Shown: positions 32,467 to 42,379, numbered from the stretch's first letter. The stretch is DNA of 64,000 bases from Eubacteriales bacterium (GCA_030539395.1 JAUNSC010000011.1:19083-83082), one strand, 5' to 3'. Numbers and translations: made by a program. The notes: a model not told the origin generated them from the sequence alone.

Positions 32467-33867
32467 ATGTATCAGAGACAGCTTGAAGAGTATATTGAGA
32501 ATCATATAGACGAAATGCTGGAGGATGTAAAAAAACTTGTCCGTATTGACAGTACAAGGGGTGAGAAAAAAGAAGGAAAGCCTTTTGGAGAAGGTCCGGC
32601 AGAGGCGCTTGCAGCAGCAGAAGAAATGATGCGTCAATATGGATTTATTACAAAGAATTATGATAATTATGTAGTGACAGGAGATATTTCTGAAGATGAA
32701 AAAGGACTGGATATTCTGGCTCATCTTGATGTGGTTCCGGTGACGCCGGATTGGACAGTCACAAGTCCTTTTGATCCCGTTGTGCAGGACGGAAAAATCT
32801 ATGGGAGGGGTACGTCTGATGATAAGGGCCCGGCGGTGGCGGCTCTTTATGCCATGCGCGCCATAAAAGAATCGGGAGTTCCTCTAAAGAGGAATGTAAG
32901 GCTGATCCTGGGGGCGGATGAGGAATGTGGTTCATCAGATCTTGAGTATTATTATGGTATAGAAAAAGAAGCCCCAATGTCATTTTCACCGGATGCGGAT
33001 TATCCGGTGATCAATCTGGAAAAAGGCCGTCTGGAGGCCGTCTTTGAAAGAAATTTTTCGGAGAGTGAAAAAGTATTTCCGGCAGTATTGGAAATAAAGG
33101 GCGGAGATACGGTAAATGTGGTTCCGGCAAAGGCCAGTGCGGTGGTAAAAGGAATTGCAAAAGATGAACTCCAGGAAGAAATACAAAGAGATACTTGCGG
33201 GGTGAAGTTCGAACTGGAAGAAGAGGATGATCGGATTATAATTTACGCAAAGGGAACGGCAGGGCATGCTTCCCTGCCGGAAACGGGACAAAATGCGATA
33301 AGTGCTCTTCTGGGACTGCTTGCGCGGCTGCCATTTGCGGAGAGTGAAAGGACATCGGCAATCAGAGCAATGGCCCGAATGTTCCCTTACGGGGATATGG
33401 GCGGAGAAGCCCTTGAGGTGTCAATGGAAGATGAAATATCAGGAAGACTTACTATGAATCTGGGAGTTATTTCTCTGGAAGAAAATCACTTTGAGGCAGC
33501 CATAGACAGCCGTATTCCAGTCTGCGGAGATGACAAAAATGTGGCAGATATGGTGAGAAACTGCGTCAATAAAAACGGTTTTGAGATGACTGCCAGCAGC
33601 CTTACAAAGTCTCATTATGTTCCGGCAGACTCTGCCTTTGTAAAGACACTGGTTGAAAGCTATGAAAAGTATTCGGGACAAAAGGGGGAAGTACGGGGGA
33701 TTGGCGGAAGCACATATGTGCATGAACTGGAATGCGGAGTTGCTTTTGGATGCGCCATGGATGACGTGGATAACCATATGCACGGAGATGACGAGTTTAT
33801 GGTAGTTGATGTGCTGGTGATGAGTGCAAAGATTTTTGCAGATGTAATCTGCAGACTTTGCTGTTGA
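32467..33867 (+). CDS. Sapep/PepV-type dipeptidase (M20 family)
   Basis: A metal-dependent dipeptidase of 466 residues. LDILAHLDVVPV gives the first metal His and Asp, GRGTSDDKGPAVAA the bridging Asp, and GADEECGSSD the general base and metal Glu pair. The later VRGIGGSTYVHE provides the C-terminal active-site Gly and His region. AAAGGAG precedes ATG 32467. The Sapep group (Mn-dependent) and PepV are the nearest types. It is monocistronic with a bidirectional terminator. Confidence 0.92.
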   Translation: MYQRQLEEYIENHIDEMLEDVKKLVRIDSTRGEKKEGKPFGEGPAEALAAAEEMMRQYGFITKNYDNYVVTGDISEDEKGLDILAHLDVVPVTPDWTVTSPFDPVVQDGKIYGRGTSDDKGPAVAALYAMRAIKESGVPLKRNVRLILGADEECGSSDLEYYYGIEKEAPMSFSPDADYPVINLEKGRLEAVFERNFSESEKVFPAVLEIKGGDTVNVVPAKASAVVKGIAKDELQEEIQRDTCGVKFELEEEDDRIIIYAKGTAGHASLPETGQNAISALLGLLARLPFAESERTSAIRAMARMFPYGDMGGEALEVSMEDEISGRLTMNLGVISLEENHFEAAIDSRIPVCGDDKNVADMVRNCVNKNGFEMTASSLTKSHYVPADSAFVKTLVESYEKYSGQKGEVRGIGGSTYVHELECGVAFGCAMDDVDNHMHGDDEFMVVDVLVMSAKIFADVICRLCC

Positions 33868-33882
33868 TAATTCTATGAAAAG

Positions 33883-33927
33883 AAAAACCCGGTGTCAGAT
33901 TTTTTATTCTGATACCGGGCAAAATTT
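33883..33927. terminator. Bidirectional terminator after the dipeptidase gene
   Basis: A 12-bp stem CCCGGTGTCAGA/TCTGATACCGGG (33888-33899 and 33908-33919; one G-T pair) with A-run left and AAAATTTT right; genes converge here. Confidence 0.85.
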
Positions 33928-33935
33928 TGTATGTT

Positions 33936-34406
33936 TTAAAATCCTGCTTCTTTTAATATTTCTTCAGCAGCTTTTGTATCATCTGTAACACACAGGACAA
34001 CATAGTTTCCGGCGCTTTCAATCAGTGCGGCGTCAAGTTTGGCTACCTCCGGAGCATTGTAATCAGCGAACAGGTCAGACTGGTTTTTTACTCTTGTTTT
34101 GAAGAGGTTCTCCGCTTCGGAAACATATGCACTGTCACTGCATTTTACAACAGCTACTTCACAGGCGCTTGCACCTGAATTAAGAGCTGCCGTACCTTCT
34201 TCCACTTTTTCCATATCGAAGAAATAGGTGGAAGCCATAATATCGGCGGAAACGGAAGAAAGTGTATCGCTGGTGACGGTTGCAGTCAGATCAGCCGCGA
34301 GTTTTTCAATATCTACCGAAACATCACTGCCTTTTTTGCTGCCGCATGCTGTCAGCGCTAAAGCGCAGATAACGGCAGTAATTCCAAGTAATATTCTTTT
34401 TTTCAT
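33936..34406 (-). CDS. DUF4358 lipoprotein
   Basis: A secreted lipoprotein of 156 residues. The signal KKRILLGITAVICALALTAC ends in a lipobox LTAC (Cys20), and the mature part is a small mixed fold with DUF4358 features (LAADLTATVT, FFDMEKVE, NYVVLCVTDD). DUF4358 proteins have no known function but commonly accompany SGNH, MBOAT and DHHW genes in Lachnospiraceae, as here. It lies downstream of the SGNH gene on the same strand. Confidence 0.85.
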   Translation of the reverse strand: MKKRILLGITAVICALALTACGSKKGSDVSVDIEKLAADLTATVTSDTLSSVSADIMASTYFFDMEKVEEGTAALNSGASACEVAVVKCSDSAYVSEAENLFKTRVKNQSDLFADYNAPEVAKLDAALIESAGNYVVLCVTDDTKAAEEILKEAGF

Positions 34407-34443
34407 AATTTACCTCTTTTCATTATATTTCAATCCAAACCGT

Positions 34444-35412
34444 TTATACGGCAGGAATGTAATGTGTTTTTGTGTAATTCAGCCATTCCTGGCAATATTC
34501 CGGTTCCAGATGGACACCATCCTGGGAGGCACCCTGGATAAGAGAGTGGCTGCCATCGGAAAGTACTTCATTTAAGTTTATGTAATGATAGCCTTCTTCC
34601 TGGCACATCCGCAGAATTTCAAGGTTTACGGCATCTACGTTTGCATTATTTACATAATCGCCTGTTGTTACAAGTGATTCTTCCACGTAAACGACAGAGT
34701 AAACATATACAACCGGATCGGCCGAAGAAGAACAGGTTTTGATATCTGCAAGAACTTTACGGTAATTCTCTCTCACATCATCCATATTATATGCCCCCAG
34801 TTCATTAGTGCCGAGCATCATATAGATTTTGGAGTAGTTGAGATTTTTCAGAGCATCCATTACCAGTACGTTGCCCCTGGCTGTGGCAATCTGAGCATCT
34901 GTATAAAAATTCTCAAGTTCCATACCCACAGCGGTTACAAAACTGCCTTTTGTTATACCCGACAGATTGCGGAAGCCTTCCATGCGGGAATCTCCGATAA
35001 ATACAGCGTCTTCAAAATAAGATTCATCAATCGCGGCTGCCTGTTCGGGAACGACAGATGTCATATATGCATCTCCCCCATCGGGAAGGCCGTTGCTGCG
35101 GTCCGGAACTTCCGGCCGGTCTTCAGTTTGGTCTTCTGTAGATTTCTCGTTTTGTTCAGAAGCTGTATCCGGCTCAGATTCCATTTCTGTGGTTTCTGTC
35201 TCAGATTCTGTTTCTTCAGGCAGGAGATTGGCGCTTGCAAAGACTTCTTCTTCTTCAGCGTGAATCTGTTCCTGTATGCTTTGACGAGAAAATAAGCTAA
35301 TCAGGCTTTTCCCTTCGAATACCAAAAGGACCAGGACGATTAGCGTTAAAGCGTTTATAATCAAACCATTGCGGCGTTCACGCCGGGTGGGTTTTCTTTT
35401 CTTTTGTTCCAT
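34444..35412 (-). CDS. Membrane-anchored SGNH/GDSL hydrolase
   Basis: The 322-residue protein has a basic cytoplasmic start, one anchor helix (residues 16-36), an acidic Glu/Thr-rich linker, and an extracytoplasmic SGNH domain. FIGDSRMEGF is block I (Ser nucleophile), MLGTNELGAY block III (Asn), and DGVHLEPEYC near the end supplies Asp and His. Enzymes of this sort add or remove acetyl groups on surface polysaccharides. It is divergent from the MBOAT gene and lies upstream of the DUF4358 gene, in the same cluster. Confidence 0.88.
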   Translation of the reverse strand: MEQKKRKPTRRERRNGLIINALTLIVLVLLVFEGKSLISLFSRQSIQEQIHAEEEEVFASANLLPEETESETETTEMESEPDTASEQNEKSTEDQTEDRPEVPDRSNGLPDGGDAYMTSVVPEQAAAIDESYFEDAVFIGDSRMEGFRNLSGITKGSFVTAVGMELENFYTDAQIATARGNVLVMDALKNLNYSKIYMMLGTNELGAYNMDDVRENYRKVLADIKTCSSSADPVVYVYSVVYVEESLVTTGDYVNNANVDAVNLEILRMCQEEGYHYINLNEVLSDGSHSLIQGASQDGVHLEPEYCQEWLNYTKTHYIPAV

Positions 35413-35582
35413 TGTTTCCCCTCATTCTAAATAATAATCCCCTGTGCAGACAACAATAAATCGTTGTTTTTTGACATAGTCTATTATATAATAAATGCGG
35501 TGAAAGTAAATAGGTTTCGGCAAAAATTAATAAAAATTAATAATTTGGTCTGACACCGGAAAATAAATAACAGGAGTCAAAA

Positions 35583-37001
35583 ATGGTATTTAGCAGTTTA
35601 TTATTTCTGTTCCGTTTTCTCCCGGCAGTGCTGATACTTTATTATGTATCGCCGGTAAAATTCAGGAACATTATCTTGTTTTTATTCAGCCTCTTTTTCT
35701 ATGCATGGGGAGAGCCGAAATATGTTTTTCTGATGCTCTGCTCCATAACAATTGATTACATAATTGGTAAAAAAATTGAAAAAAGTAATATGGAGAATCA
35801 AAAAGGGCAGGCCCGCGGATGGATGATGGCGTCAGTCATCTATAATTTGTCGGTGCTGGGATTTTTTAAGTATGCGGATTTTCTGATCGGGAGTGTGAAC
35901 GGGATTTTGGGAACTTCCATGCCGCTTCCGGGCATCCCGCTTCCTATCGGAATTTCGTTCTTTACTTTCCAGACAATGTCTTACACGATTGATGTGTACA
36001 GAGGTGTGACACAGGCACAAAAAAGCTGGCTTAATTATGGTACGTACGTATCCATGTTCCCGCAGCTTATCGCGGGACCGATTGTACAGTACAAGACGAT
36101 TGCAAGCCAGCTGAGGGAACGAAAGGAATCCACAGAAGATTTTGTATCAGGTATCCACCGGTTTATGATCGGTGCAGGCAAAAAAGTGCTGCTGGCTAAC
36201 AATATCGGTGTTTTGTGGGATACGGTATCATCTATGCCTGCTGGCAGCCTCCCGGTGGCAACGGCATGGCTGGGAGCTGCAGCATATACATTCCAGATTT
36301 ATTTTGATTTTTCGGGATATTCTGATATGGCTATCGGACTTGGCCGGATGTTCGGATTTCATTTCCTTGAGAACTTTAATTATCCGTATGTCTCCAAAAG
36401 CATTACAGAATTTTGGAGAAGATGGCATATTTCCCTCGGTTCCTGGTTCAGAGAGTATGTGTATATCCCTCTTGGGGGAAACCGTATGGGAGTTTTAAAA
36501 CAGATCCGCAATATTGCTATTGTATGGATGCTGACGGGAATCTGGCATGGGGCCAGCTGGAATTTTGTCCTTTGGGGCGTATATTACGGGATATTGCTTA
36601 TTTTAGAAAAATTTGTGTTTGGGAAATATCTGAAAAAACTGCCGGCTGCAGCACAGGTAGTCTATGCAATATTTTTTGTTATGATCGGCTGGATGATTTT
36701 TGCATTTGATCGCATGGGAGCGGGAATGATATATATTGGTTCCATGTTTGGTGCGGGCGGCGGATTTGCGGACAGCACGACAATCTATCTGCTTTATAAC
36801 TATGCAGTTTTGCTGGCGGTCCTGATTCTGGGCGTGACAGAGCTTCCCGGGAAGATTGCCGGATATGTGATACAGAAAACAGGAGAGGCTTCATGGATAA
36901 ACACTGTGATCAGATGTGCGTTTTATGGCGGGATTTTTCTGCTTTCAGTGGCTTATCTGGTGGATGCAAGCTATAACCCGTTTTTATACTTCAGATTTTA
37001 G
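35583..37001 (+). CDS. MBOAT family O-acyltransferase (AlgI/DltB-like)
   Basis: A 472-residue membrane protein with about eleven helices that moves acyl groups across the membrane. MBOAT landmarks are FQTMSYTIDVYRG, WRRWHISLGSWFREYVYIP and GIWHGASWNF, whose His is the likely catalytic residue. It belongs to the AlgI branch working on polysaccharides. ATG 35583 follows a CAGGAG site. The DHHW gene begins 15 bases after the stop. Confidence 0.95.
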   Translation: MVFSSLLFLFRFLPAVLILYYVSPVKFRNIILFLFSLFFYAWGEPKYVFLMLCSITIDYIIGKKIEKSNMENQKGQARGWMMASVIYNLSVLGFFKYADFLIGSVNGILGTSMPLPGIPLPIGISFFTFQTMSYTIDVYRGVTQAQKSWLNYGTYVSMFPQLIAGPIVQYKTIASQLRERKESTEDFVSGIHRFMIGAGKKVLLANNIGVLWDTVSSMPAGSLPVATAWLGAAAYTFQIYFDFSGYSDMAIGLGRMFGFHFLENFNYPYVSKSITEFWRRWHISLGSWFREYVYIPLGGNRMGVLKQIRNIAIVWMLTGIWHGASWNFVLWGVYYGILLILEKFVFGKYLKKLPAAAQVVYAIFFVMIGWMIFAFDRMGAGMIYIGSMFGAGGGFADSTTIYLLYNYAVLLAVLILGVTELPGKIAGYVIQKTGEASWINTVIRCAFYGGIFLLSVAYLVDASYNPFLYFRF

Positions 37002-37016
37002 AAAGTGGAGAACATT

Positions 37017-38159
37017 ATGAAGAAAAAACAGCAATGGGTCATAATCGTATTCTTTCTGCTGATGATTTTTGGATTTACGTTTGCCGGACTGGTAAAGCCG
37101 GATACGGATTTCTCTGAAAAAGAAAACCGTGTGCTGGCAAAAATGCCGGAAGTGGATCTGGAAGATATTTTTGATGGAACTTTTTCCGCCGATTATGAGA
37201 CATACCTGACGGACCAGTTTTTTTTCCGGGACAGCTGGATTGGAATAAAGACAAAGACAGAACGTCTTGCAGGAAAACAGGAAATAAACGATATCTACTT
37301 TGCAGATGATGGATATCTGATCGAAAAACATACAGGCGATTTTGAAACCGCCACAGCAGAGCAGAACGTTAAAACTCTGTCAGCATTTTTGGAAGAGCAG
37401 GTAAATAATTACGGTGCAGATCATGTGACGGCAATGATCGCTCCAAATGCAGTGAGTATATTAAAAGATAAACTGCCGCCTTTTGCAGTGTGCGTGCAGG
37501 AAGATGAATATCTGGATGAAATAGTCCGGAGTCTGCCTGAAGGAACATTTCTGGATCTGCGGGATGTGCTGGAAGAACATTGTGAAGAATACATATATTA
37601 TCGTACAGATCATCACTGGACAACTTTGGGGGCGCGGTATGCATATGATGCCTGGGCGCGGAAGACAGCTTTGAATGCTTTGCCCGCGCAAAACTATGAG
37701 AGAGAAGTTTTGACAGATATATTTTACGGTACGGTGGAAGCGAAGGTTGGTTATCCGGTCCGGGCTGATGTGATAGAACGGTGGAATCCGAAAACAGAGG
37801 TACCGTATACGCTGTCTTATAACCATAAGACGGAGGAAGTTAAGGATAGCCTGTATGAGGAAAGCAGTCTCGGGACGCGGGATAAATATGCTGTTTTTTT
37901 TGGCGGAAATCAGCCCCTTACTGAAATAAAGACACAGGCGGGAACCGGAAGAAGGCTTCTGGTCATCAAAGATTCTTATGCCCACTGTTTTGTGCCTTTC
38001 GCAGTACAGGATTTTGACGAAATTTCAATGATTGATTTGCGATATTTTAATGAAAGCCTGAAAGAATATATGGAAAACAATGATTTTTCGGATATACTGT
38101 TTTTATATAATGCATCCGGGTTTGCACAGGACAGTGCAGTTGTGAAACTTGGAAATTAA
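37017..38159 (+). CDS. DHHW (AlgX/AlgJ-like) surface acylation protein
   Basis: A 380-residue protein with an N-terminal anchor helix (residues 5-24), then an AlgJ/AlgX-like SGNH-type domain. FSEKENRVLAKMPE and FFFRDSWI are typical, YYRTDHHWTTLGARYAY near 190 contains the DHHW motif, and VIKDSYAHCFVPF near 320 holds the catalytic Ser. It probably receives an acyl group from the MBOAT protein and transfers it to a secreted polymer. ATG 37017 has GTGGAG upstream; GTG 37005 is an alternative. thyA begins 11 bases after its end but is functionally unrelated. Confidence 0.9.
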   Translation: MKKKQQWVIIVFFLLMIFGFTFAGLVKPDTDFSEKENRVLAKMPEVDLEDIFDGTFSADYETYLTDQFFFRDSWIGIKTKTERLAGKQEINDIYFADDGYLIEKHTGDFETATAEQNVKTLSAFLEEQVNNYGADHVTAMIAPNAVSILKDKLPPFAVCVQEDEYLDEIVRSLPEGTFLDLRDVLEEHCEEYIYYRTDHHWTTLGARYAYDAWARKTALNALPAQNYEREVLTDIFYGTVEAKVGYPVRADVIERWNPKTEVPYTLSYNHKTEEVKDSLYEESSLGTRDKYAVFFGGNQPLTEIKTQAGTGRRLLVIKDSYAHCFVPFAVQDFDEISMIDLRYFNESLKEYMENNDFSDILFLYNASGFAQDSAVVKLGN

Positions 38160-38170
38160 AGGAGGAGACC

Positions 38171-39013
38171 ATGAGTTACGCTGATAAATTGTTCAAAGAG
38201 ACCTGCCGTGATATACTGGAGAATGGTACGGATACCAGAGGCGAAAAAGTGCGGCCCAAATGGGAGGATACTGGTGAGCCTGCCTACACGATAAAGAAGT
38301 TTGGGGTGGTAAACCGCTATGATCTGCGAAAAGAATTTCCGGCGATAACGTTAAGAAAAGTGGCATTGAAAAGTGCGATGGATGAGATCCTCTGGATTTA
38401 CCAGAAAAAATCTAATAATGTACATGATCTCGGCAGTCATATCTGGGACAGCTGGGCTGATGAAAACGGAAGCATTGGAACCTGTTACGGAGATGTGATC
38501 CGAAGAAAGTTCATTTACAAAGGAGAAGAGACGGATCAGATGGATTATGTGCTGCGCCAGCTCCGGGAAAATCCTTACAGCCGCAGGATCATGACAAATA
38601 TGTATCAGTTTGAATATCTTCATTCCGGCGGACTCGATCCGTGCTGCTATAGTATGACGTATAATGTGACAAAAACCCGGGATGGCCTGGTGCTTAACGG
38701 AGTACTCAACCAGAGGAGCCAGGATATGCTGACGGCTAATGGATGGAATGTGTGTCAGTATGCCATACTTTTAATGATGGTGGCACAGGTGAATCATATG
38801 ATTCCTGGAGAACTGCTTCATATCATTGCAGATGCTCATATTTATGACAGGCATGTGCCTATGGTAAAAGAGCTGATGGAGAGAGAAGAATATCCGGCGC
38901 CAAAGGTACGGCTTAATCCGGAAATAAAGGATTTTTACAAATTTACAGTGGATGATCTGCATGTAGAAGACTATGAGACAGGACCGCAGATGAAGATACC
39001 GGTTGCGGTATAA
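38171..39013 (+). CDS. thyA: Thymidylate synthase
   Basis: Converts dUMP to dTMP with methylene-tetrahydrofolate. The length is 280 residues; DPCCYSMTYNV contains adjacent Cys158 and Cys159, one of which is the catalytic nucleophile, followed by LNGVLNQRSQDMLTANGWN, the dUMP site. The end AVxV motif (MKIPVAV) is conserved. AGGAGG precedes ATG. Paired with dihydrofolate reductase 48 bases downstream, which recycles its dihydrofolate product. Confidence 0.97.
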   Translation: MSYADKLFKETCRDILENGTDTRGEKVRPKWEDTGEPAYTIKKFGVVNRYDLRKEFPAITLRKVALKSAMDEILWIYQKKSNNVHDLGSHIWDSWADENGSIGTCYGDVIRRKFIYKGEETDQMDYVLRQLRENPYSRRIMTNMYQFEYLHSGGLDPCCYSMTYNVTKTRDGLVLNGVLNQRSQDMLTANGWNVCQYAILLMMVAQVNHMIPGELLHIIADAHIYDRHVPMVKELMEREEYPAPKVRLNPEIKDFYKFTVDDLHVEDYETGPQMKIPVAV

Positions 39014-39061
39014 GATACACAAAGTAATGAATTCTGCAGGCACGGCACAGGAGGAAAAAAG

Positions 39062-39559
39062 ATGAACATTATTGTTGCAGTAGATAAAAACTGGGCGATT
39101 GGATATGAAAATAAACTGCTGGTAAGCATCCCGGCGGACATGAAGTTCTTTCGTGAGACAACTATGGGAAAAATTGTTGTTATGGGAAGAAAGACACTGG
39201 AGAGTTTTCCGGGCGGACTTCCATTGAAAAAAAGAACAAATATCGTACTTACAAAGGACGAAAGATATCACGTGGACGGCGCAATTATGGTTCACAGTGT
39301 GGAAGAGCTGCTGGAGGAACTGAAACAATATGACAGTGAAGATGTTTATATAATTGGCGGCGACAGCATTTACCATCAGTTGCTGCCATATTGTGATACG
39401 GCTCATGTGACGAAGATTGATCATGCATATGCGGCAGATTCGTACTTCCCGAATTTGGATGAAATGCCGCAGTGGAGGATCGCGGCAGACAGTGAGGAGC
39501 AGACATATTTTGATCTGGAATATCATTTTCTTCTATATAAAAGAGAAGGAATCAGATAA
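39062..39559 (+). CDS. folA: Dihydrofolate reductase
   Basis: Reduces dihydrofolate to tetrahydrofolate with NADPH. The 165 residues include NIIVAVDKNWAIGYENKLL, IPADMKFFRETTMGK (the Asp that protonates folate), VVMGRKTLESFP and VYIIGGDSIYHQLLP (NADPH loop). AGGAGG precedes ATG. Its position after thyA is the classical pairing. No acquired-resistance features or mobile sequences surround it. Confidence 0.96.
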   Translation: MNIIVAVDKNWAIGYENKLLVSIPADMKFFRETTMGKIVVMGRKTLESFPGGLPLKKRTNIVLTKDERYHVDGAIMVHSVEELLEELKQYDSEDVYIIGGDSIYHQLLPYCDTAHVTKIDHAYAADSYFPNLDEMPQWRIAADSEEQTYFDLEYHFLLYKREGIR

Positions 39560-39584
39560 AGTTATCAAAAAAACCAAAAATAGT

Positions 39585-39613
39585 TTGCTTATTATGCATT
39601 TTTTTGATATACT
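39585..39613 (+). promoter_or_regulatory. Promoter of asnB
   Basis: TTGCTT (39585-39590), a 17-base spacer and TATACT (39608-39613), 55 bases before the asnB start. No T-box structure is visible in the short leader. Confidence 0.65.
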
Positions 39614-39668
39614 AGGTAGCTGTAATAAAGACTGATATAACAGGCAGTTTGTAAAAGAGGAAAAAGAA

Positions 39669-41513
39669 ATGTGCGGAATAGCAGGATTTGTAGGAAAACA
39701 GGAGAATAAAGAAGAGATTTTGGGAAAGATGATGGATGTCATCAAGCACCGGGGACCAGACTCTGAAGGCAAATATACTACAGAGGATGTGGCATTCGGA
39801 TTTCGCCGTTTGAGTATTATTGACCTGGAAAGCGGTTCCCAGCCCATGTTCAATGAAGATGGGGAAATTGCTCTGATTTTTAATGGAGAGATATACAACA
39901 GCCCTGAACTGCGTGAGCGGTTTAAAGAGAAAGGCCATATATTTGCAAACCGCTCTGATTCAGAGACTCTGATTCACGGCTATGAAGAATACGGCGAGAA
40001 ACTGGTTCATGAACTTCGTGGAATGTTTGGATTCGCCATCTGGGATAATCGAAAAAAGAGCCTGTTTATGGCCAGAGATTTTTTTGGAATTAAACCGGTT
40101 TATTATGCAATGATAAATGGTAACCTTGTATTTGGTTCTGAAATAAAAAGTATTCTGGAATTCCCGGGATACAAAAAAGAAGTGAACGCAGAAGCACTGG
40201 AACAGTATCTTTCTTTCCAGTATTCGAATCTCCCGGAGACTTTTTTTAAAGGGATATACCGATTGATGCCAGGGCATTATCTGACATACAGAAATGGGGA
40301 ATTGAATGTAACGCAGTATTTTGATCCGACACTTGAACCGGTATCAAAAGACAGTCAGGAAGAAATCGTGAAAAAGCTGACCGATGTGCTGGAAGACTCT
40401 GTGGAGAAGCATATGCTGGCAGATGTGGAAGTGGGAGCTTTCCTTTCAAGCGGTGTAGATTCCAGTTACATCGCGGCTAAGTATTCCGGAAAGAAGACAT
40501 TTACGGTTGGTTTCTTTGATAAGAATAATCAGTACAATGAGACTCACTATGCGGAAGAGTGTGCAGCATTTCTGGGGCTCGAAAACTATAGTCATACCAT
40601 AACAGAAGAAGAATACTGGGGCGAGATGCCGAAGATCATGTATCATATGGATGAACCTCTGGCAGACCCGGCGGCCATAGCGCTTTATTTTGTGGCAAGA
40701 GAAGCGGCAAAATATGTAAAAGTTGTAACTTCGGGAGAGGGCGCGGATGAATTCTTCGGAGGCTATACGATTTACCGGGAACCGTTGGCGCTGCGCTGGG
40801 TGGAATGGCTTCCTTTAAAATTCCGTAAATCTGTTGCAAATCTGGCAGAAAAGCTTCCGGAGGGAATGAAGGGAAGAAGCTTTCTGATACGTGCAAGCAA
40901 GCCGGTACAGGAGCGTTTCATTGGAAATGCAAATATTTTTACGGAGGCAGAACGAAAAAAGATTCTGAAAGTAAAAACAAAAGCAGTCAGTCCGAAGAAA
41001 CTTCTGGCTCCTGAATATAAGAAAATGAGACGATACGATGATACCACAAAGATGCAGTATATCGATCTGACGAATTGGCTCCCGGGGGATATTCTGCTGA
41101 AAGCAGATAAAATGAGTATGGCTCATTCTCTTGAACTTCGTGTGCCATTCCTTGATAAAGAGGTATTCAATGTGGCAAGAACAATGCGCACAAATATGAA
41201 ACTTAAGAAAAGGACAACAAAGTTTTCATTTCGTCGTGTGGCTGAGCCTGTTTTGCCGGAATTTACTACAAATAAGAAAAAACTTGGCTTTCCGGTACCG
41301 ATCAGAGTGTGGCTGAAAGAAGATATGGGTTACGGAAAAGTAAAAGAGGCTTTTCAGGGTGAAACTGCAAAAAAATATTTTGACACAAGTGCTATTGTGC
41401 AGCTGCTGGATGATCATAAAATGGGTATACGGGATAACAGCCGGAAGATCTGGACAGTTTACACATTCCTGGTATGGCATCAGGTATTCTTTGAAGGAGA
41501 AGGAATAGCATGA
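39669..41513 (+). CDS. asnB: Asparagine synthase (glutamine-hydrolysing)
   Basis: Makes asparagine from aspartate, ATP and glutamine. The mature N-terminus MCGIAGFVG has the catalytic Cys2 of class II glutaminases; FNGEIYNSPEL and NRSDSETLIHGYEEYG are glutaminase landmarks. The synthase domain has LSSGVDSSYIAAKYS (PP-loop) near 255. The length of 614 residues is normal. The next gene starts inside its stop (4-base overlap), so the homocysteine methyltransferase is co-translated. Confidence 0.96.
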   Translation: MCGIAGFVGKQENKEEILGKMMDVIKHRGPDSEGKYTTEDVAFGFRRLSIIDLESGSQPMFNEDGEIALIFNGEIYNSPELRERFKEKGHIFANRSDSETLIHGYEEYGEKLVHELRGMFGFAIWDNRKKSLFMARDFFGIKPVYYAMINGNLVFGSEIKSILEFPGYKKEVNAEALEQYLSFQYSNLPETFFKGIYRLMPGHYLTYRNGELNVTQYFDPTLEPVSKDSQEEIVKKLTDVLEDSVEKHMLADVEVGAFLSSGVDSSYIAAKYSGKKTFTVGFFDKNNQYNETHYAEECAAFLGLENYSHTITEEEYWGEMPKIMYHMDEPLADPAAIALYFVAREAAKYVKVVTSGEGADEFFGGYTIYREPLALRWVEWLPLKFRKSVANLAEKLPEGMKGRSFLIRASKPVQERFIGNANIFTEAERKKILKVKTKAVSPKKLLAPEYKKMRRYDDTTKMQYIDLTNWLPGDILLKADKMSMAHSLELRVPFLDKEVFNVARTMRTNMKLKKRTTKFSFRRVAEPVLPEFTTNKKKLGFPVPIRVWLKEDMGYGKVKEAFQGETAKKYFDTSAIVQLLDDHKMGIRDNSRKIWTVYTFLVWHQVFFEGEGIA

Positions 41514-42379
41514 CAAGAGATGAATTTCAAAAACTATCACAGGATATTATAATATTGGACGGAGCTACAGGATCAAATATGATAAAAGCCGGAATGCCCA
41601 GGGGAATAAGCACGGAAAAGTGGATCCTGGAGCATCCGGAGATATTAATTTCCCTGCAGAGAGATTATGTGGAGGCAGGCAGCCAGGTTGTAATGGCGCC
41701 AACGTTTGGAGCAAACAGGAGGACTCTTGCCATGCATGGGCTGGAAGGACAGCTGGAGGAAATGAACCGCCGTCTGGTACAGATATCTCAGGAAGCGGTA
41801 GAGGGGAGAGCCTATGTGGCAGGGGATTTGTCTACGGGAGGCAGAGCGCTGGGCTCTGCGGAAGATGCTACATATGAAGAAGCGCTGGAGCGTTATAAAG
41901 AGCAGATATTCTGTCTTGCAAAAGCGGGAGCAGATCTTTTGATAGCAGAGACGATGATAGATATGGATGAGACGACTGCAGCTGTGGAAGCGGCACATGA
42001 AGTCTGTGACCTTCCTGTTTTATGCAGTATGACAGTAGAGGCGGATGGAAGCATTTTTGCCGGCGGCAGCGCGGCAGAGGCAGTGGAAATGCTGCAGGAA
42101 GTGGGAGCGGATGCAGTTGGGATCAATTGTTCTGTAGGACCGGATCAGCTTCCGGCGGTGGTGGCAAATATGAAAAAAGTCGCCCGGGTGCCGATCATTG
42201 TAAAACCCAACGCCGGTATGCCGCAAATTACAGAAAAAGGAGAAGCCCTCTACAGCATGGCACCGGAGGACTTCGGAAAATATATGAAAACTCTGGTGGA
42301 TGCCGGAGCCGGAATTATCGGGGGCTGCTGCGGCACCACTCCGGAATATATCAGGGAAATGTGTAAGTACATCAGATAA
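41510..42379 (+). CDS. Homocysteine S-methyltransferase family protein
   Basis: A stand-alone homocysteine-binding domain of 289 residues, as in the N-terminus of MetH or in MmuM/BhmT. ILDGATGSNMIKAGMP opens it, and the zinc ligands are GINCS near 204 and GGCCGTTP near 276. No cobalamin or folate domain is fused. It may use S-methylmethionine or a corrinoid protein as methyl donor; the donor cannot be told. It overlaps asnB by 4 bases and its stop abuts that of the convergent DUF6062 gene. Confidence 0.9.
   Translation: MTRDEFQKLSQDIIILDGATGSNMIKAGMPRGISTEKWILEHPEILISLQRDYVEAGSQVVMAPTFGANRRTLAMHGLEGQLEEMNRRLVQISQEAVEGRAYVAGDLSTGGRALGSAEDATYEEALERYKEQIFCLAKAGADLLIAETMIDMDETTAAVEAAHEVCDLPVLCSMTVEADGSIFAGGSAAEAVEMLQEVGADAVGINCSVGPDQLPAVVANMKKVARVPIIVKPNAGMPQITEKGEALYSMAPEDFGKYMKTLVDAGAGIIGGCCGTTPEYIREMCKYIR

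Noticed and set aside
39062-39559. Dihydrofolate reductase as an acquired trimethoprim-resistance gene
   Set aside because: It sits directly after thyA in a housekeeping cluster without mobile sequences or unusual composition.
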